A stretch of DNA of 64,000 bases from Sinomicrobium soli. GTDB lineage: Bacteria > Bacteroidota > Bacteroidia > Flavobacteriales > Flavobacteriaceae. The stretch spans positions 1 through 64,000 of the forward strand of contig NZ_QLNV01000009.1 in assembly GCF_003285545.1 (NCBI RefSeq). Direction: 5' to 3'. A program made the translations under genes and the position numbers. Shown here piece after piece: positions 1 through 7,774 of the stretch. The notes under the pieces are model-generated. The model searched no databases and was not told the origin of the DNA. It was given only the letters and a program-made list of their open reading frames with translations. Each line of letters starts with the position of its first letter. Positions within the stretch are counted from its first letter, which is position 1.

Positions 1-1
1 T

Positions 2-748
2 TCGGAATGCTACGACGAGTGCATATGGGTTGATGATCCAGATTACCCCGAAGAACCTGATCCTTGCGAAGATGTAGCGAATTGGGATGAATGTTATGGG
101 GATGATGGAGGATATGATCAGCCTTCAGGAGGAGATGGCGAATATATTCCCTTTAATATTACAAACCAATTAACGGGGAAAGCTAATTGTGTATATGGCA
201 AACTTGTAGGAACGGCTTTGGACAATCACAATATAATTAGACAAACATTTATGGATTTTGGTAATGGTCTTAATTATGATCAAAGTCAATTGATATATAA
301 ACAACAAGCGGGACTAACTGGCGAAGACGGAAAACCGATTAATGGATCGACTGGAAAAGCAGGGAGTGTTTATACCGTAACTTTGAACTCTGATTTTATA
401 GACAATAGAGCTCCGATTGAAATAGCCAAAACAATTCTTCATGAATCCGTTCACGCTATAATAAGAAGACAGTATAATGTAACCACAGGGGGTTTTTTGG
501 AATATTTTGAGGCGTATGTAAAAGATAAAGTGGGATATAGTATGGAACTTAGCCATGATATAATGAGAGATTATTATATTATTCCTATTGCCAATAATTT
601 AAAGCAATTTGATAACAACCAGGAACCATTTGATTTCTATGAAAATCTTGCGTGGGAGGGACTGCATCAATTTCTTTCGGCTAATGAAATAAGTGCAATA
701 GCGAATGACATTAACTATGCAAGAGGGAAAGGGCTGGATTGTAATTAG
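2..748 (+). CDS. C-terminal part of a putative toxin or secreted protein with an HExxH metallopeptidase-like motif (5' partial)
   Basis: The reading frame is open from the first bases of the window, so the true start lies upstream and only about 248 C-terminal residues are visible. The first 60 residues are a low-complexity acidic, Gly- and Cys-containing linker. The following domain carries HESVH in the context ILHESVHAII (codons about 436-465), which fits the HExxH zinc-binding and catalytic motif of metallopeptidases, and it ends with NLAWEGLHQF shortly before the stop. A variable C-terminal domain behind a linker, followed 20 nt later by a small gene with an N-terminal membrane segment, resembles the end of a polymorphic toxin with its immunity gene. 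Seen: HExxH and the open 5' end. Inferred: the toxin role. It could instead be an ordinary surface-protein domain. Confidence 0.6.
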   Translation, partial: SECYDECIWVDDPDYPEEPDPCEDVANWDECYGDDGGYDQPSGGDGEYIPFNITNQLTGKANCVYGKLVGTALDNHNIIRQTFMDFGNGLNYDQSQLIYKQQAGLTGEDGKPINGSTGKAGSVYTVTLNSDFIDNRAPIEIAKTILHESVHAIIRRQYNVTTGGFLEYFEAYVKDKVGYSMELSHDIMRDYYIIPIANNLKQFDNNQEPFDFYENLAWEGLHQFLSANEISAIANDINYARGKGLDCN

Positions 749-768
749 ATATAATCAATAAGAAGATT

Positions 769-1332
769 ATGAAAAAAATATTGCTTATACTAATTTTTTT
801 TGTACTTGGCTTAATAATAATTAATCACAAAAAAGTCGGAAATATATTTTTTAAAGAAAAAGTCTATATCTTATTTGATAGGGAAAGAGATGTATTTAAG
901 AAACCCGACTGGTCCAAATATATCGGATTATTCCCTCCGGATTTTGATCCTGAAAAAGCCAGTGATATTGAGCAGTTGGCCAAACTGAATGAAAAACAGC
1001 GAAAACAATACGATAATATTAGGAAAATATTGTATAAATACCCACGGAAGGTAATATCTTTTACTAATGAAAATAGAAAATATGTTATCATGCTGTCTTC
1101 TAAAGAGGCCATAGAGTATACAATAATAAGTACAAAACCTGTGGATTATGAAGAAAGTAAGAGTTTCGATGTCATCCCTGTGGATTCTGTAGTAAATATT
1201 ACTCCCGGGGTAAGGTTTGCACATTCTGAAGAAAAGAATAATAATTTACTGTTTAATATTATTGAAATAGATAGCATTAATAAAAAAGCGTTTATTAGTC
1301 AAGTAAAACCAATTATTGTGGAGTATGATTAG
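769..1332 (+). CDS. hypothetical protein with N-terminal membrane anchor; candidate immunity protein
   Basis: This 187-residue protein has a hydrophobic N-terminal helix (residues about 3-20) after MKK, so it is probably membrane-anchored with the rest in the periplasm; there is no clear lipobox. The remainder is Lys- and Ile-rich and I recognise no family. It starts 20 nt after the stop of the HExxH-domain gene and is AT-rich like it, so the two are probably co-transcribed. From this position the best guess is an immunity protein for the upstream domain. That is inference from gene order alone. Confidence 0.6.
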   Translation: MKKILLILIFFVLGLIIINHKKVGNIFFKEKVYILFDRERDVFKKPDWSKYIGLFPPDFDPEKASDIEQLAKLNEKQRKQYDNIRKILYKYPRKVISFTNENRKYVIMLSSKEAIEYTIISTKPVDYEESKSFDVIPVDSVVNITPGVRFAHSEEKNNNLLFNIIEIDSINKKAFISQVKPIIVEYD

Positions 1333-1339
1333 GGTATGA

Positions 1340-1579
1340 ATATTGGGAAGAAAGTATAGTCATTCATTTTTATTTTTCCGGGAGCCGGAGTTTCCCAATC
1401 CCTGCATAATAATAGTTCCAACACCAATGCAACTTTATATGGATTTAGCTTGGGAGGGATTAAATCATAGTAGTATTGCCGCTTGGCAAAATATAGCATC
1501 CGAACAAGAAAGAGACAGAATAGATCAAACTATTTCAAATTATATTACCCAATATAAAAATGAAAATTGTACGCCATGA
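1340..1579 (+). pseudogene. displaced C-terminal fragment of a toxin-like protein, paralogous to the tail of the first gene
   Basis: The only in-frame start is a TTG at 1343 with no convincing ribosome binding site. The translated end contains YMDLAWEGLNHSS followed by a helical AWQNIASEQERDRI segment, and it aligns with the YENLAWEGLHQF end of the gene at 2-748. The HExxH part is missing. This looks like the last 60 or so codons of a second, related C-terminal domain left behind by recombination, as in displaced toxin cassettes. Its TGA stop overlaps the ATG of a short signal-peptide-like frame (ATGA, 1576-1579). Confidence 0.55.
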
Positions 1580-1644
1580 AAGCACTTGCTCATTTGTTTA
1601 TATTTTTATTCGTTACAATAGTGTCTTATGTGCAGGAAAAATAA
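1576..1644 (+). pseudogene. 22-codon remnant of a secreted protein gene (broken signal peptide)
   Basis: The ATG overlaps the stop of the preceding toxin fragment (ATGA). The frame encodes a Lys followed by a run of hydrophobic residues ending near SYVQEK, then TAA. This is what the first 20 residues of an exported protein look like, with the rest of the gene lost. Together with the upstream fragment it reads as a scar of a second toxin-immunity pair. It is too short for certainty. Confidence 0.4.
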
Positions 1645-1663
1645 ACATTGAAAAATAAAAGAG

Positions 1664-2203
1664 ATGAGAAGTGTAAAAACAATATGGAAAAAAAGCGGGG
1701 TTTTCGTTGTTTTGGCGATGTGTTCAGGTCTTGTACACGCGCAAACCCCACCCCAACCAGGGGATAATATCCTTGATCCCGAATCGGATAAATTTATCGG
1801 GGAATGGCGATGGGTAAACGGGCAGGACACCTTGGAAATAAGCCTGAAAAAAGGGAACATCGCCGACCCGTTTGGTGTGGGGTATCGGCTCGATGTGTTA
1901 ATCGGATTTCACCGGTATAAAAAAGGAAACACCGTCATTGAAAGTTCATATGCCAATATTTCAACAGATGCCGCTGATAAAAAATGGACGCTGTTAGGTG
2001 GCTCAGACAATGATGACGCAATGGTATTTTCAGGAAGGCTTAAAGATATATCCAAAAATAAATCCGGAAACTTGCGAATGGTACTAAATGCAGACAGGAC
2101 GCAGTTAACATGGGAACTGAGCAACAGTGAAGGGGTCCGGATTGGAGAGTATGACTGGGGTTTTACGCTTCCCAAACAATTAACGCTGCACAAGGTAGAT
2201 TAG
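1664..2203 (+). CDS. exported protein of unknown function, lipocalin-like in length and composition
   Basis: This 179-residue protein has a signal peptide ending near GLVHAQ (cleavage after residue about 26). The mature part begins with FIGEWRWVNGQDTLEISL and alternates short beta strands with turns, ending in LPKQLTLHKVD. The FIGxW...DTLxI pattern resembles small secreted Flavobacteriaceae proteins with a lipocalin-like barrel, but no catalytic residue is evident. It lies in the AT-rich accessory block after the toxin-like fragments. Its start is preceded by an AAAGAG purine stretch. The family assignment is tentative. Confidence 0.6.
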   Translation: MRSVKTIWKKSGVFVVLAMCSGLVHAQTPPQPGDNILDPESDKFIGEWRWVNGQDTLEISLKKGNIADPFGVGYRLDVLIGFHRYKKGNTVIESSYANISTDAADKKWTLLGGSDNDDAMVFSGRLKDISKNKSGNLRMVLNADRTQLTWELSNSEGVRIGEYDWGFTLPKQLTLHKVD

Positions 2204-2241
2204 GTGCAAAGTCATCCGTATGTTAGGATTGTTTTTAAACT

Positions 2242-2835
2242 ATGGCAAACATGAATAAATTAATAATTCTGGCAATTTTTAAAAGAACAACAACATTCTT
2301 TTGTGGTGTTTTTTTCTGTTTATCATCATATTCGCAAACCATAGATATTAAGGAAATTAATGTGGGAGATTCTATCCTGAAGGAACAGATAAAAGCATAT
2401 ATAGTTGATACAAAAAAAAGAAATACCCTGTTTTCCAAACGAGGATATATGGAAGTAAGACTATTATACTCAAATAATGAAGCAATTAAGGACCAATTAA
2501 AATTAAGTTATAGAATTAAAGATCAATATTACAATATACATGTTCGGAGACCATCCGAATTCCCGATATTCTATGGATACATCTCTGACAAATTGGTATT
2601 ATTTTATGATCTTATGCCTGGTTTGATTTGTGCTTCAGATATTTCTAAGAGAAGCAGGCGACGTTTATCTAAGAGGATTAAACCTTATTTAAAGGAAAGA
2701 GAACATATTATAGCAAAAGACAGTGAAGGAAATGTAATAATTAATGACAGAGATTTTGTTGACGAAACCTATAATATTCATGGAGGTATCATATTGAAAA
2801 TATACAATGATGGGAAATGGGAAGTTGAGCATTAA
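2242..2835 (+). CDS. exported hypothetical protein
   Basis: This 197-residue protein has a likely signal peptide ending at about SSYSQ (residue 32). Starts at 2242 or at 2251 (MNKLIIL) are both possible. The mature part is rich in Lys, Arg, Ile and Tyr and includes a basic cluster SKRSRRRLSKRIK near residue 140. The C-terminal third has features often seen in small Bacteroidota periplasmic proteins (DSEGNV, ILKIYNDGKWE). I do not recognise the family. It ends 39 nt before the GH2 gene, and its codon use is AT-rich, unlike that gene. Confidence 0.6.
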   Translation: MANMNKLIILAIFKRTTTFFCGVFFCLSSYSQTIDIKEINVGDSILKEQIKAYIVDTKKRNTLFSKRGYMEVRLLYSNNEAIKDQLKLSYRIKDQYYNIHVRRPSEFPIFYGYISDKLVLFYDLMPGLICASDISKRSRRRLSKRIKPYLKEREHIIAKDSEGNVIINDRDFVDETYNIHGGIILKIYNDGKWEVEH

Positions 2836-2874
2836 AACGAATGGTCAGCATTAAGAAATATAAAAGTAAGGTTA

Positions 2875-5325
2875 ATGAACAAATTACATATAACATTATT
2901 ACTTTTTAGCACAGTATTGTTTTCCTGTTCCGATCCTGTAGTTTCCGGTCCGGCAAGGGAACAGAGATCTCTCGATCACCATTGGCGCTTTTATCCCGGG
3001 GACGTGAGTGATGCCCATCAAAAGGATTTTGACGACAGCACATGGCGGATGCTCGATCTTCCGCACGACTGGAGTATCGAAGGAGCATACGACAAAAATA
3101 ACCCGGCCGGGATTGCCGGGGCTTTTTTGCCTACGGGGATCGGATGGTACCGGAAAGCGATCGACTATCAGCCGGAATGGGACAACAGGAGGGTCGCCAT
3201 TCTTTTTGACGGGGTGTATATGAACTCGACAGTGTATATCAACGGCAAGGTATTGGGAACACGCCCCTATGGCTATATCGGGTTTCAGTACGACCTGACC
3301 GATTACCTCGTGCCGGGAAAGAATGTCATTGCCGTAAAGGTGGATCATTCGAAAGCTCCCAGTGGAAGGTGGTACACGGGATCAGGGATCTATCGCCATG
3401 TCAATCTCCTGGTAACGGGACAGCTTCACCTGTCCAGGCACGGAGTTCAGGTACAGAGCGAGCTGGAACGCCTGGACCTGGCCACGGTACGTATCACATC
3501 TACCCTTGAAAACCATTCCTCCGGACCCGGATCTGTAGTGCTGCACCAGATCTTAAGGGATAAGGAAGGACGCGTTGTGCACGAACAGCGGTCGGAAAAA
3601 ACCGCGATCGACCGGGAGGAAGTAGTCGATCAGCAATTCACGCTTGAAGATCCCCTGTTGTGGTCTGCCGAAAGCCCCGAAAACCGGTATGTGCTGGAAA
3701 CAAGGGTGTTGGATGGCCGGGAGAATGTCATTGATGAGGTTTCCAATGTCATCGGTTTCAGGAAAATAGAAGTATCCGCAGAAAAAGGGCTGCTGGTCAA
3801 CGGGAAAAAGACGATTATAAAAGGGATGTGTATGCATCACGATGCCGGTCCCGTAGGAGCGGCAGTCCCGGAAGATGTATTGCGCAGAAGGCTGGAGCTG
3901 CTCAAACAGATGGGATGCAATGCCATAAGGACCACTCATAACCCCTTTGCCCCCGAATTTTACAGGATGTGTGATGAAATGGGGTTTTATGTCATGGATG
4001 AGGCCTTCGACGGCTGGGAAGTGGCCAAGGCCGAGCACGATTACGGCAATTATTTCGAGGAGTGGTGGCAGCAGGATCTCACCGAGTTCATTAAAAGGGA
4101 TATGAACCATCCGAGTGTGATCTTCTGGAGCATAGGCAACGAGGTACGGGGCTTTACGGATAAGCGGCAACACGAACTGGTCGGTTTTATTGAACGGCTC
4201 GACCCTACCCGCCCGGTTACCCAGGGAGAAGGAAGCGAGGGAACGGCCATCGGGATAGCCGGGATGAACGGGCATGGAGAAATGAAAGGAGCCATAGCTG
4301 ACTTCCACCGGAAACATCCCGGAAAACCCATTATCGGTACCGAGATCACCCACACCTATCAGACCCGGGGAGTGTACAGGACCAGAACCAGCTACCGGAG
4401 ACGGGATTTTCCGGCCCCCTGGGAGCAGGGGCAATCCTTTGACGGGTTGAAAGACAAAATATACCTCATTCCCGACCTTTCCGAAAAGGAGGTCTTTCCC
4501 GAATCCGGACTTCCCTACCAGTCTTCTTACGACAATTCGATTGTCCGGATGGGGATCAGGGACTATTGGAGGGAAACCAAAGACAAGCCGTATTTTCTCG
4601 GAGCATTCCGGTGGACGGCATTCGACTACCTCGGGGAATCCTTCGGGTGGCCGGCACGTACGGCTCCTTTCGGCATTATGGACCTGTGCGGATTTCCGAC
4701 GGATAATTATTACCTGTACCAGAGTATCTGGAGCGATAAGCCCATGGTACACCTGTTGCCGCACTGGACGCATCCTGGCAAGGAAAATGTAAAGATCCCC
4801 GTAGTGGTCTATACCAACACCGGGGGTGCCGAGCTTTTCCTGAACGGGAAGTCCCTGGGCAGAAAGATGCTGAAAGAAGATGAACTGCAACTGGTATGGC
4901 AGGTGCCCTATCAGCCTGGTGAGCTGAAGGTGGTTGCCCGTACCGATGCAGGAAAGGAAATCACAAAAAGCTATAAGACGGCCGGTACTCCTGCTGCCGT
5001 AAAGATCAGTACCGATCGTACGGGGCTGTCGTACAAAGAAGGAGATGTCGCTCACCTGGAAATCACTATTGTGGACGACAAGGGAACAGAGGTCCCCCAG
5101 GCCAACCGCAAGCTTCATATTGAAGTCAGTGGCGGAGGCAGATGCCTCGGATTGGAAAACGGGGATATACTCGATCATACCCCACACCAAAGCCCGTACA
5201 GGAAGACTTTCAACGGAAAGCTGCTCGCACTGGTCGGGGCCGACGACACAGCACAGGATATCGGAATCACGGTATCCGGAGAGGGATTGGCCCCGGCCCG
5301 GCTGACCCTGGAAAAACTGGATTAG
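2875..5325 (+). CDS. glycoside hydrolase family 2 lipoprotein (beta-galactosidase-like)
   Basis: This 816-residue enzyme should hydrolyse terminal beta-glycosidic bonds, with beta-galactoside as the family's usual substrate. A lipobox-type signal peptide (LFSC, Cys18) predicts a lipid-anchored protein. Domain order: sugar-binding jelly roll (about 30-180, with GVYMNSTVYINGK), Ig-like domain (about 185-300), TIM barrel (about 305-600), then a DUF4982-type domain (GGAELFLNGKSLGRK) and a C-terminal beta domain. The catalytic acid/base is Glu423 in FWSIGNE and the probable nucleophile is Glu490 in IIGTEIT. GMCMHHD and RTTHNP are typical GH2 barrel motifs. It is not obviously in an operon with the AT-rich genes upstream, and 382 nt separate it from the next sigma factor gene. 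The exact substrate cannot be read from the sequence. Confidence 0.92.
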   Translation: MNKLHITLLLFSTVLFSCSDPVVSGPAREQRSLDHHWRFYPGDVSDAHQKDFDDSTWRMLDLPHDWSIEGAYDKNNPAGIAGAFLPTGIGWYRKAIDYQPEWDNRRVAILFDGVYMNSTVYINGKVLGTRPYGYIGFQYDLTDYLVPGKNVIAVKVDHSKAPSGRWYTGSGIYRHVNLLVTGQLHLSRHGVQVQSELERLDLATVRITSTLENHSSGPGSVVLHQILRDKEGRVVHEQRSEKTAIDREEVVDQQFTLEDPLLWSAESPENRYVLETRVLDGRENVIDEVSNVIGFRKIEVSAEKGLLVNGKKTIIKGMCMHHDAGPVGAAVPEDVLRRRLELLKQMGCNAIRTTHNPFAPEFYRMCDEMGFYVMDEAFDGWEVAKAEHDYGNYFEEWWQQDLTEFIKRDMNHPSVIFWSIGNEVRGFTDKRQHELVGFIERLDPTRPVTQGEGSEGTAIGIAGMNGHGEMKGAIADFHRKHPGKPIIGTEITHTYQTRGVYRTRTSYRRRDFPAPWEQGQSFDGLKDKIYLIPDLSEKEVFPESGLPYQSSYDNSIVRMGIRDYWRETKDKPYFLGAFRWTAFDYLGESFGWPARTAPFGIMDLCGFPTDNYYLYQSIWSDKPMVHLLPHWTHPGKENVKIPVVVYTNTGGAELFLNGKSLGRKMLKEDELQLVWQVPYQPGELKVVARTDAGKEITKSYKTAGTPAAVKISTDRTGLSYKEGDVAHLEITIVDDKGTEVPQANRKLHIEVSGGGRCLGLENGDILDHTPHQSPYRKTFNGKLLALVGADDTAQDIGITVSGEGLAPARLTLEKLD

Positions 5326-5513
5326 AGCGGGAAATATAATATGGCCTGTATTTTTGCGATGTGGCAATAATTTGTTTTTCTTCTTGCCGATTCCGGAAAT
5401 TCCACCCGGAGGGGGAAGGTATTTTTTGTGGTGGGCACAAAAAATAAACCTTTCGGATTCTCCCGAATGACTTCTTATAAGCCCGGGAATTTATTATATC
5501 TTTAAAATATTCC

Positions 5514-5521
5514 TAATTTTG
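5514..5521 (+). promoter_or_regulatory. candidate -7 promoter element before the first ECF sigma gene
   Basis: TAATTTTG fits the Bacteroidota -7 consensus TAnnTTTG and lies about 190 nt upstream of the sigma factor start. No clear TTG is present at the expected -33 distance; the upstream stretch is A/T-rich. Apart from this, the 382-nt gap 5326-5707 shows no gene that I can support. Confidence 0.35.
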
Positions 5522-5707
5522 GGTTAAATATGCACTGGTCAATCTACTGTTGCCTGGAAAATGTCACATGCTCAGGTCAGTGATAATGCCCCTTTGAAAC
5601 AGAATACTGCTTAGAGACATATGGGCAGATATGCTGCAATGGTATGATGCTGAAAAGGAGAACACGGGCTATATCCGGGTTTTTGGTAAACATAGGGAAA
5701 GACGGTA

Positions 5708-6334
5708 ATGAAAGCAGATTTCAGATTGGATTACGGGGTATCCGAAGAATCCGGACAAGAGGGGAAACACCCCCCGGGGGCGTTGTCTCCGGATGCGTTG
5801 CTCTGGACCAGGTTTCAATCCGGTGATCCGGATGCTTATGAGGAGATATATGTAAAACATATTCCTTCCCTATACCGTTATGGCCTGCGGCTTACGGACG
5901 ATCCGGACCTGGTGAAGGACAGTGTACAGGAAATTTTTATGGAGCTTTGGGACAAGAGGGAAAACCTGGGTAAAGTCAGTGCTATCCGTCCGTACCTCTA
6001 TACCGTATTGCGCAGGAAACTCCTGGCCCGGGCACAGGGAAACGCCAGATGGCTTCAGCTGGAAGAAGAGAATGAAAACCAGCTTCAGGCAAGCGGCTCT
6101 CCGGAAAGTGAAATTATCGAATCGGAACGGTCTGCAATACTATCCGGAAAACTTCGGGAAGCCGTAAAAAAGCTGAACCCGCGTCAGCAGGAACTCCTTC
6201 ACCTGAAATACCATGCCCGGCTGAACAATATGGAAATCGCGGAGATCACCGGGATGCATTCCAAAAAAGTATCATACCATATCAGGACAGCTATCGGGAT
6301 CCTTCAGGGGATGATGTATGGAAAAGACCTGTAA
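5708..6334 (+). CDS. ECF-family RNA polymerase sigma factor (FecI-like), locus A
   Basis: This 208-residue sigma-70 factor should direct transcription of the adjacent SusC/SusD operon when released by its FecR partner. Region 2 spans about residues 35-100 (LYRYGLRL, then DSVQEIFMELWDKR, the core-binding and -10 recognition helices). Region 4 is near 150-205 (LNPRQQELLHLKY, then an HTH with NMEIAEITGMHSKKVSYHI). The order sigma - FecR - STN-containing SusC is the standard Bacteroidota transmembrane signalling module. The N-terminal 30 residues are a poorly conserved extension, so a slightly later start is possible. The anti-sigma gene follows after 162 nt. Confidence 0.93.
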   Translation: MKADFRLDYGVSEESGQEGKHPPGALSPDALLWTRFQSGDPDAYEEIYVKHIPSLYRYGLRLTDDPDLVKDSVQEIFMELWDKRENLGKVSAIRPYLYTVLRRKLLARAQGNARWLQLEEENENQLQASGSPESEIIESERSAILSGKLREAVKKLNPRQQELLHLKYHARLNNMEIAEITGMHSKKVSYHIRTAIGILQGMMYGKDL

Positions 6335-6496
6335 ATTGGATTTACTTCAATAAAAAGGCCCTTTTTATCTTGTTGTCTTATAGTGCTTTGTGATTTGTTC
6401 TGAAAAAAATGAATTTTTTTTTCGGAAAAAACGGAAACCTCCCCTCTCTATATATAAAGGCAATTCCTTTTTTTTAGTGTAAAGAGACCAGTCACC

Positions 6497-7672
6497 ATGA
6501 AATACGAAAAATTTCAGGAAGAAGATTTTATAGCGGATGATGATTTCCTGCAGTGGGTATGGTACCCGGATCAGCAGAACGAGTTGTTCTGGAGCCGTTT
6601 CCTCGAAGAGTACCCGGAAAAGCAGAATACGGTGCAGCGTGCCAGGGAGCGCGTGTTGTCATTATCTGAAGAGGAGGATGTACCGGGGGAGGTCTTTTCG
6701 GAAATCAGGGATAATATCAGGAAATATACCCATGCGGAACCGGAACGGAAGAGAAGGAGATTATTCGGTACGGCATTTATAAAATATGCCGCTGCTGCGG
6801 TGATCCTGTTGGGTGTTGCCGGAGGGCTGCTGTTTTTCGATGGCCGGGAGCAGGAGAAGGCTCCGGTTCAGCTTGTGGCCGGGTCGGGAAAAGCCATGCT
6901 CACGCTCGATAACGGGGAAGTGATCGAACTTTCGGAGGAAACCGAATACCAAAGCGGAGGGGTACAGGTAAAGAACAGGCAGTTGCTTTACGACCGCAGG
7001 GAGGCCCCTTCGGAGGCATTGAGTTATCATTACCTCACCATTCCCAGGGGAGGAAAATTTACGGTGGCATTGCCTGACGGAACCAAAGTATGGCTCAATT
7101 CGGATTCGAAACTGAAATACCCGGTTCATTTCAGGTCCGGGCAGCCCCGCGAAATAGAACTGTTGTACGGAGAAGCCTATTTCGAAGTGTCGCACAGTAC
7201 GGAACATGACGGAGATTCTTTCCGGGTGATTACCGGAAACCAGGATGTTGAAGTGCTGGGGACACAATTCAATATCAGGGCTTATCCCGAAGAAAGCGAG
7301 GTGTATACAACCCTTTCCGAAGGAAGTATAGCCGTGAGCAACGGGGAGGAACATGCAGTGATTATGCCGGGACAGCAGGTGATTACCGGAAAACCCGGTA
7401 TACCGATGAGGATAAAGGATACAGATACCGGGTATGCCGCGGCCTGGAAAAACGGCCTGTTTGTGTTTGAAAAAGAAACCCTGGGCAGAATGATGGACGA
7501 GCTGTCCAGGTGGTATGATGCGGAAGTTGTATTTGAACATCCCGAAAAGGCTGCCTACCGCTTTTCCGGTGAACTGAAAAGGGATGAAGACATCAGGCTC
7601 CTGCTCGATAACCTGGAACAGACCGGTGAGGTCGGATTTGAAATAAACGGAAAGACAATCACCATAAAATAG
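6497..7672 (+). CDS. FecR-type anti-sigma factor, locus A
   Basis: This 391-residue inner-membrane protein should hold the ECF sigma factor inactive and sense SusC through its periplasmic domain. Residues 1-90 are cytoplasmic and acidic. One transmembrane helix covers about residues 92-112 (YAAAAVILLGVAGGLLFF). The periplasmic FecR domain has LTIPRGGKFTVALPDGTKVWLNS and GEAYFEV (about 180-240), and a C-terminal DUF4974-like domain ends in the protein. It is 162 nt downstream of the sigma gene. A short hairpin-forming stretch (AAAAGGCCCTTTT, near 6352) lies between them. Confidence 0.93.
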   Translation: MKYEKFQEEDFIADDDFLQWVWYPDQQNELFWSRFLEEYPEKQNTVQRARERVLSLSEEEDVPGEVFSEIRDNIRKYTHAEPERKRRRLFGTAFIKYAAAAVILLGVAGGLLFFDGREQEKAPVQLVAGSGKAMLTLDNGEVIELSEETEYQSGGVQVKNRQLLYDRREAPSEALSYHYLTIPRGGKFTVALPDGTKVWLNSDSKLKYPVHFRSGQPREIELLYGEAYFEVSHSTEHDGDSFRVITGNQDVEVLGTQFNIRAYPEESEVYTTLSEGSIAVSNGEEHAVIMPGQQVITGKPGIPMRIKDTDTGYAAAWKNGLFVFEKETLGRMMDELSRWYDAEVVFEHPEKAAYRFSGELKRDEDIRLLLDNLEQTGEVGFEINGKTITIK

Positions 7673-7681
7673 ACAGTAAAA

Positions 7682-7730
7682 AAAGGAATTAAAGTTCGCA
7701 CCTTCCACAGCAACAAACTGAAATTCCTTT
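7682..7730 (+). promoter_or_regulatory. stem-loop in the leader between fecR and susC, locus A
   Basis: AAAGGAATT (7682-7690) is perfectly complementary to AATTCCTTT (7722-7730), with a 31-nt loop, 44 nt before the SusC start. The corresponding gap in locus B also carries a stem-loop at a similar place. No U-run follows, so it is not a plain intrinsic terminator. It may stabilise or process the mRNA between the low-abundance regulator and the abundant transporter. Confidence 0.4.
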
Positions 7731-7774
7731 ATGTGATTATTTAAAACAATGTTTAATTAACCTTCTACAAATTT

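Noticed and set aside
1606-1860. Minus-strand hydrophobic frame near the toxin fragments
   Set aside because: It overlaps the plus-strand exported protein and has no ribosome binding site or motif.
3553-5367. Long minus-strand reading frame opposite the GH2 gene
   Set aside because: It is the shadow of a GC-rich gene with clear family motifs on the plus strand; its translation shows no family motif.
5644-5826. Short plus-strand frame just before the first sigma factor
   Set aside because: It largely overlaps the N-terminus of the sigma gene in another frame and has no family features.
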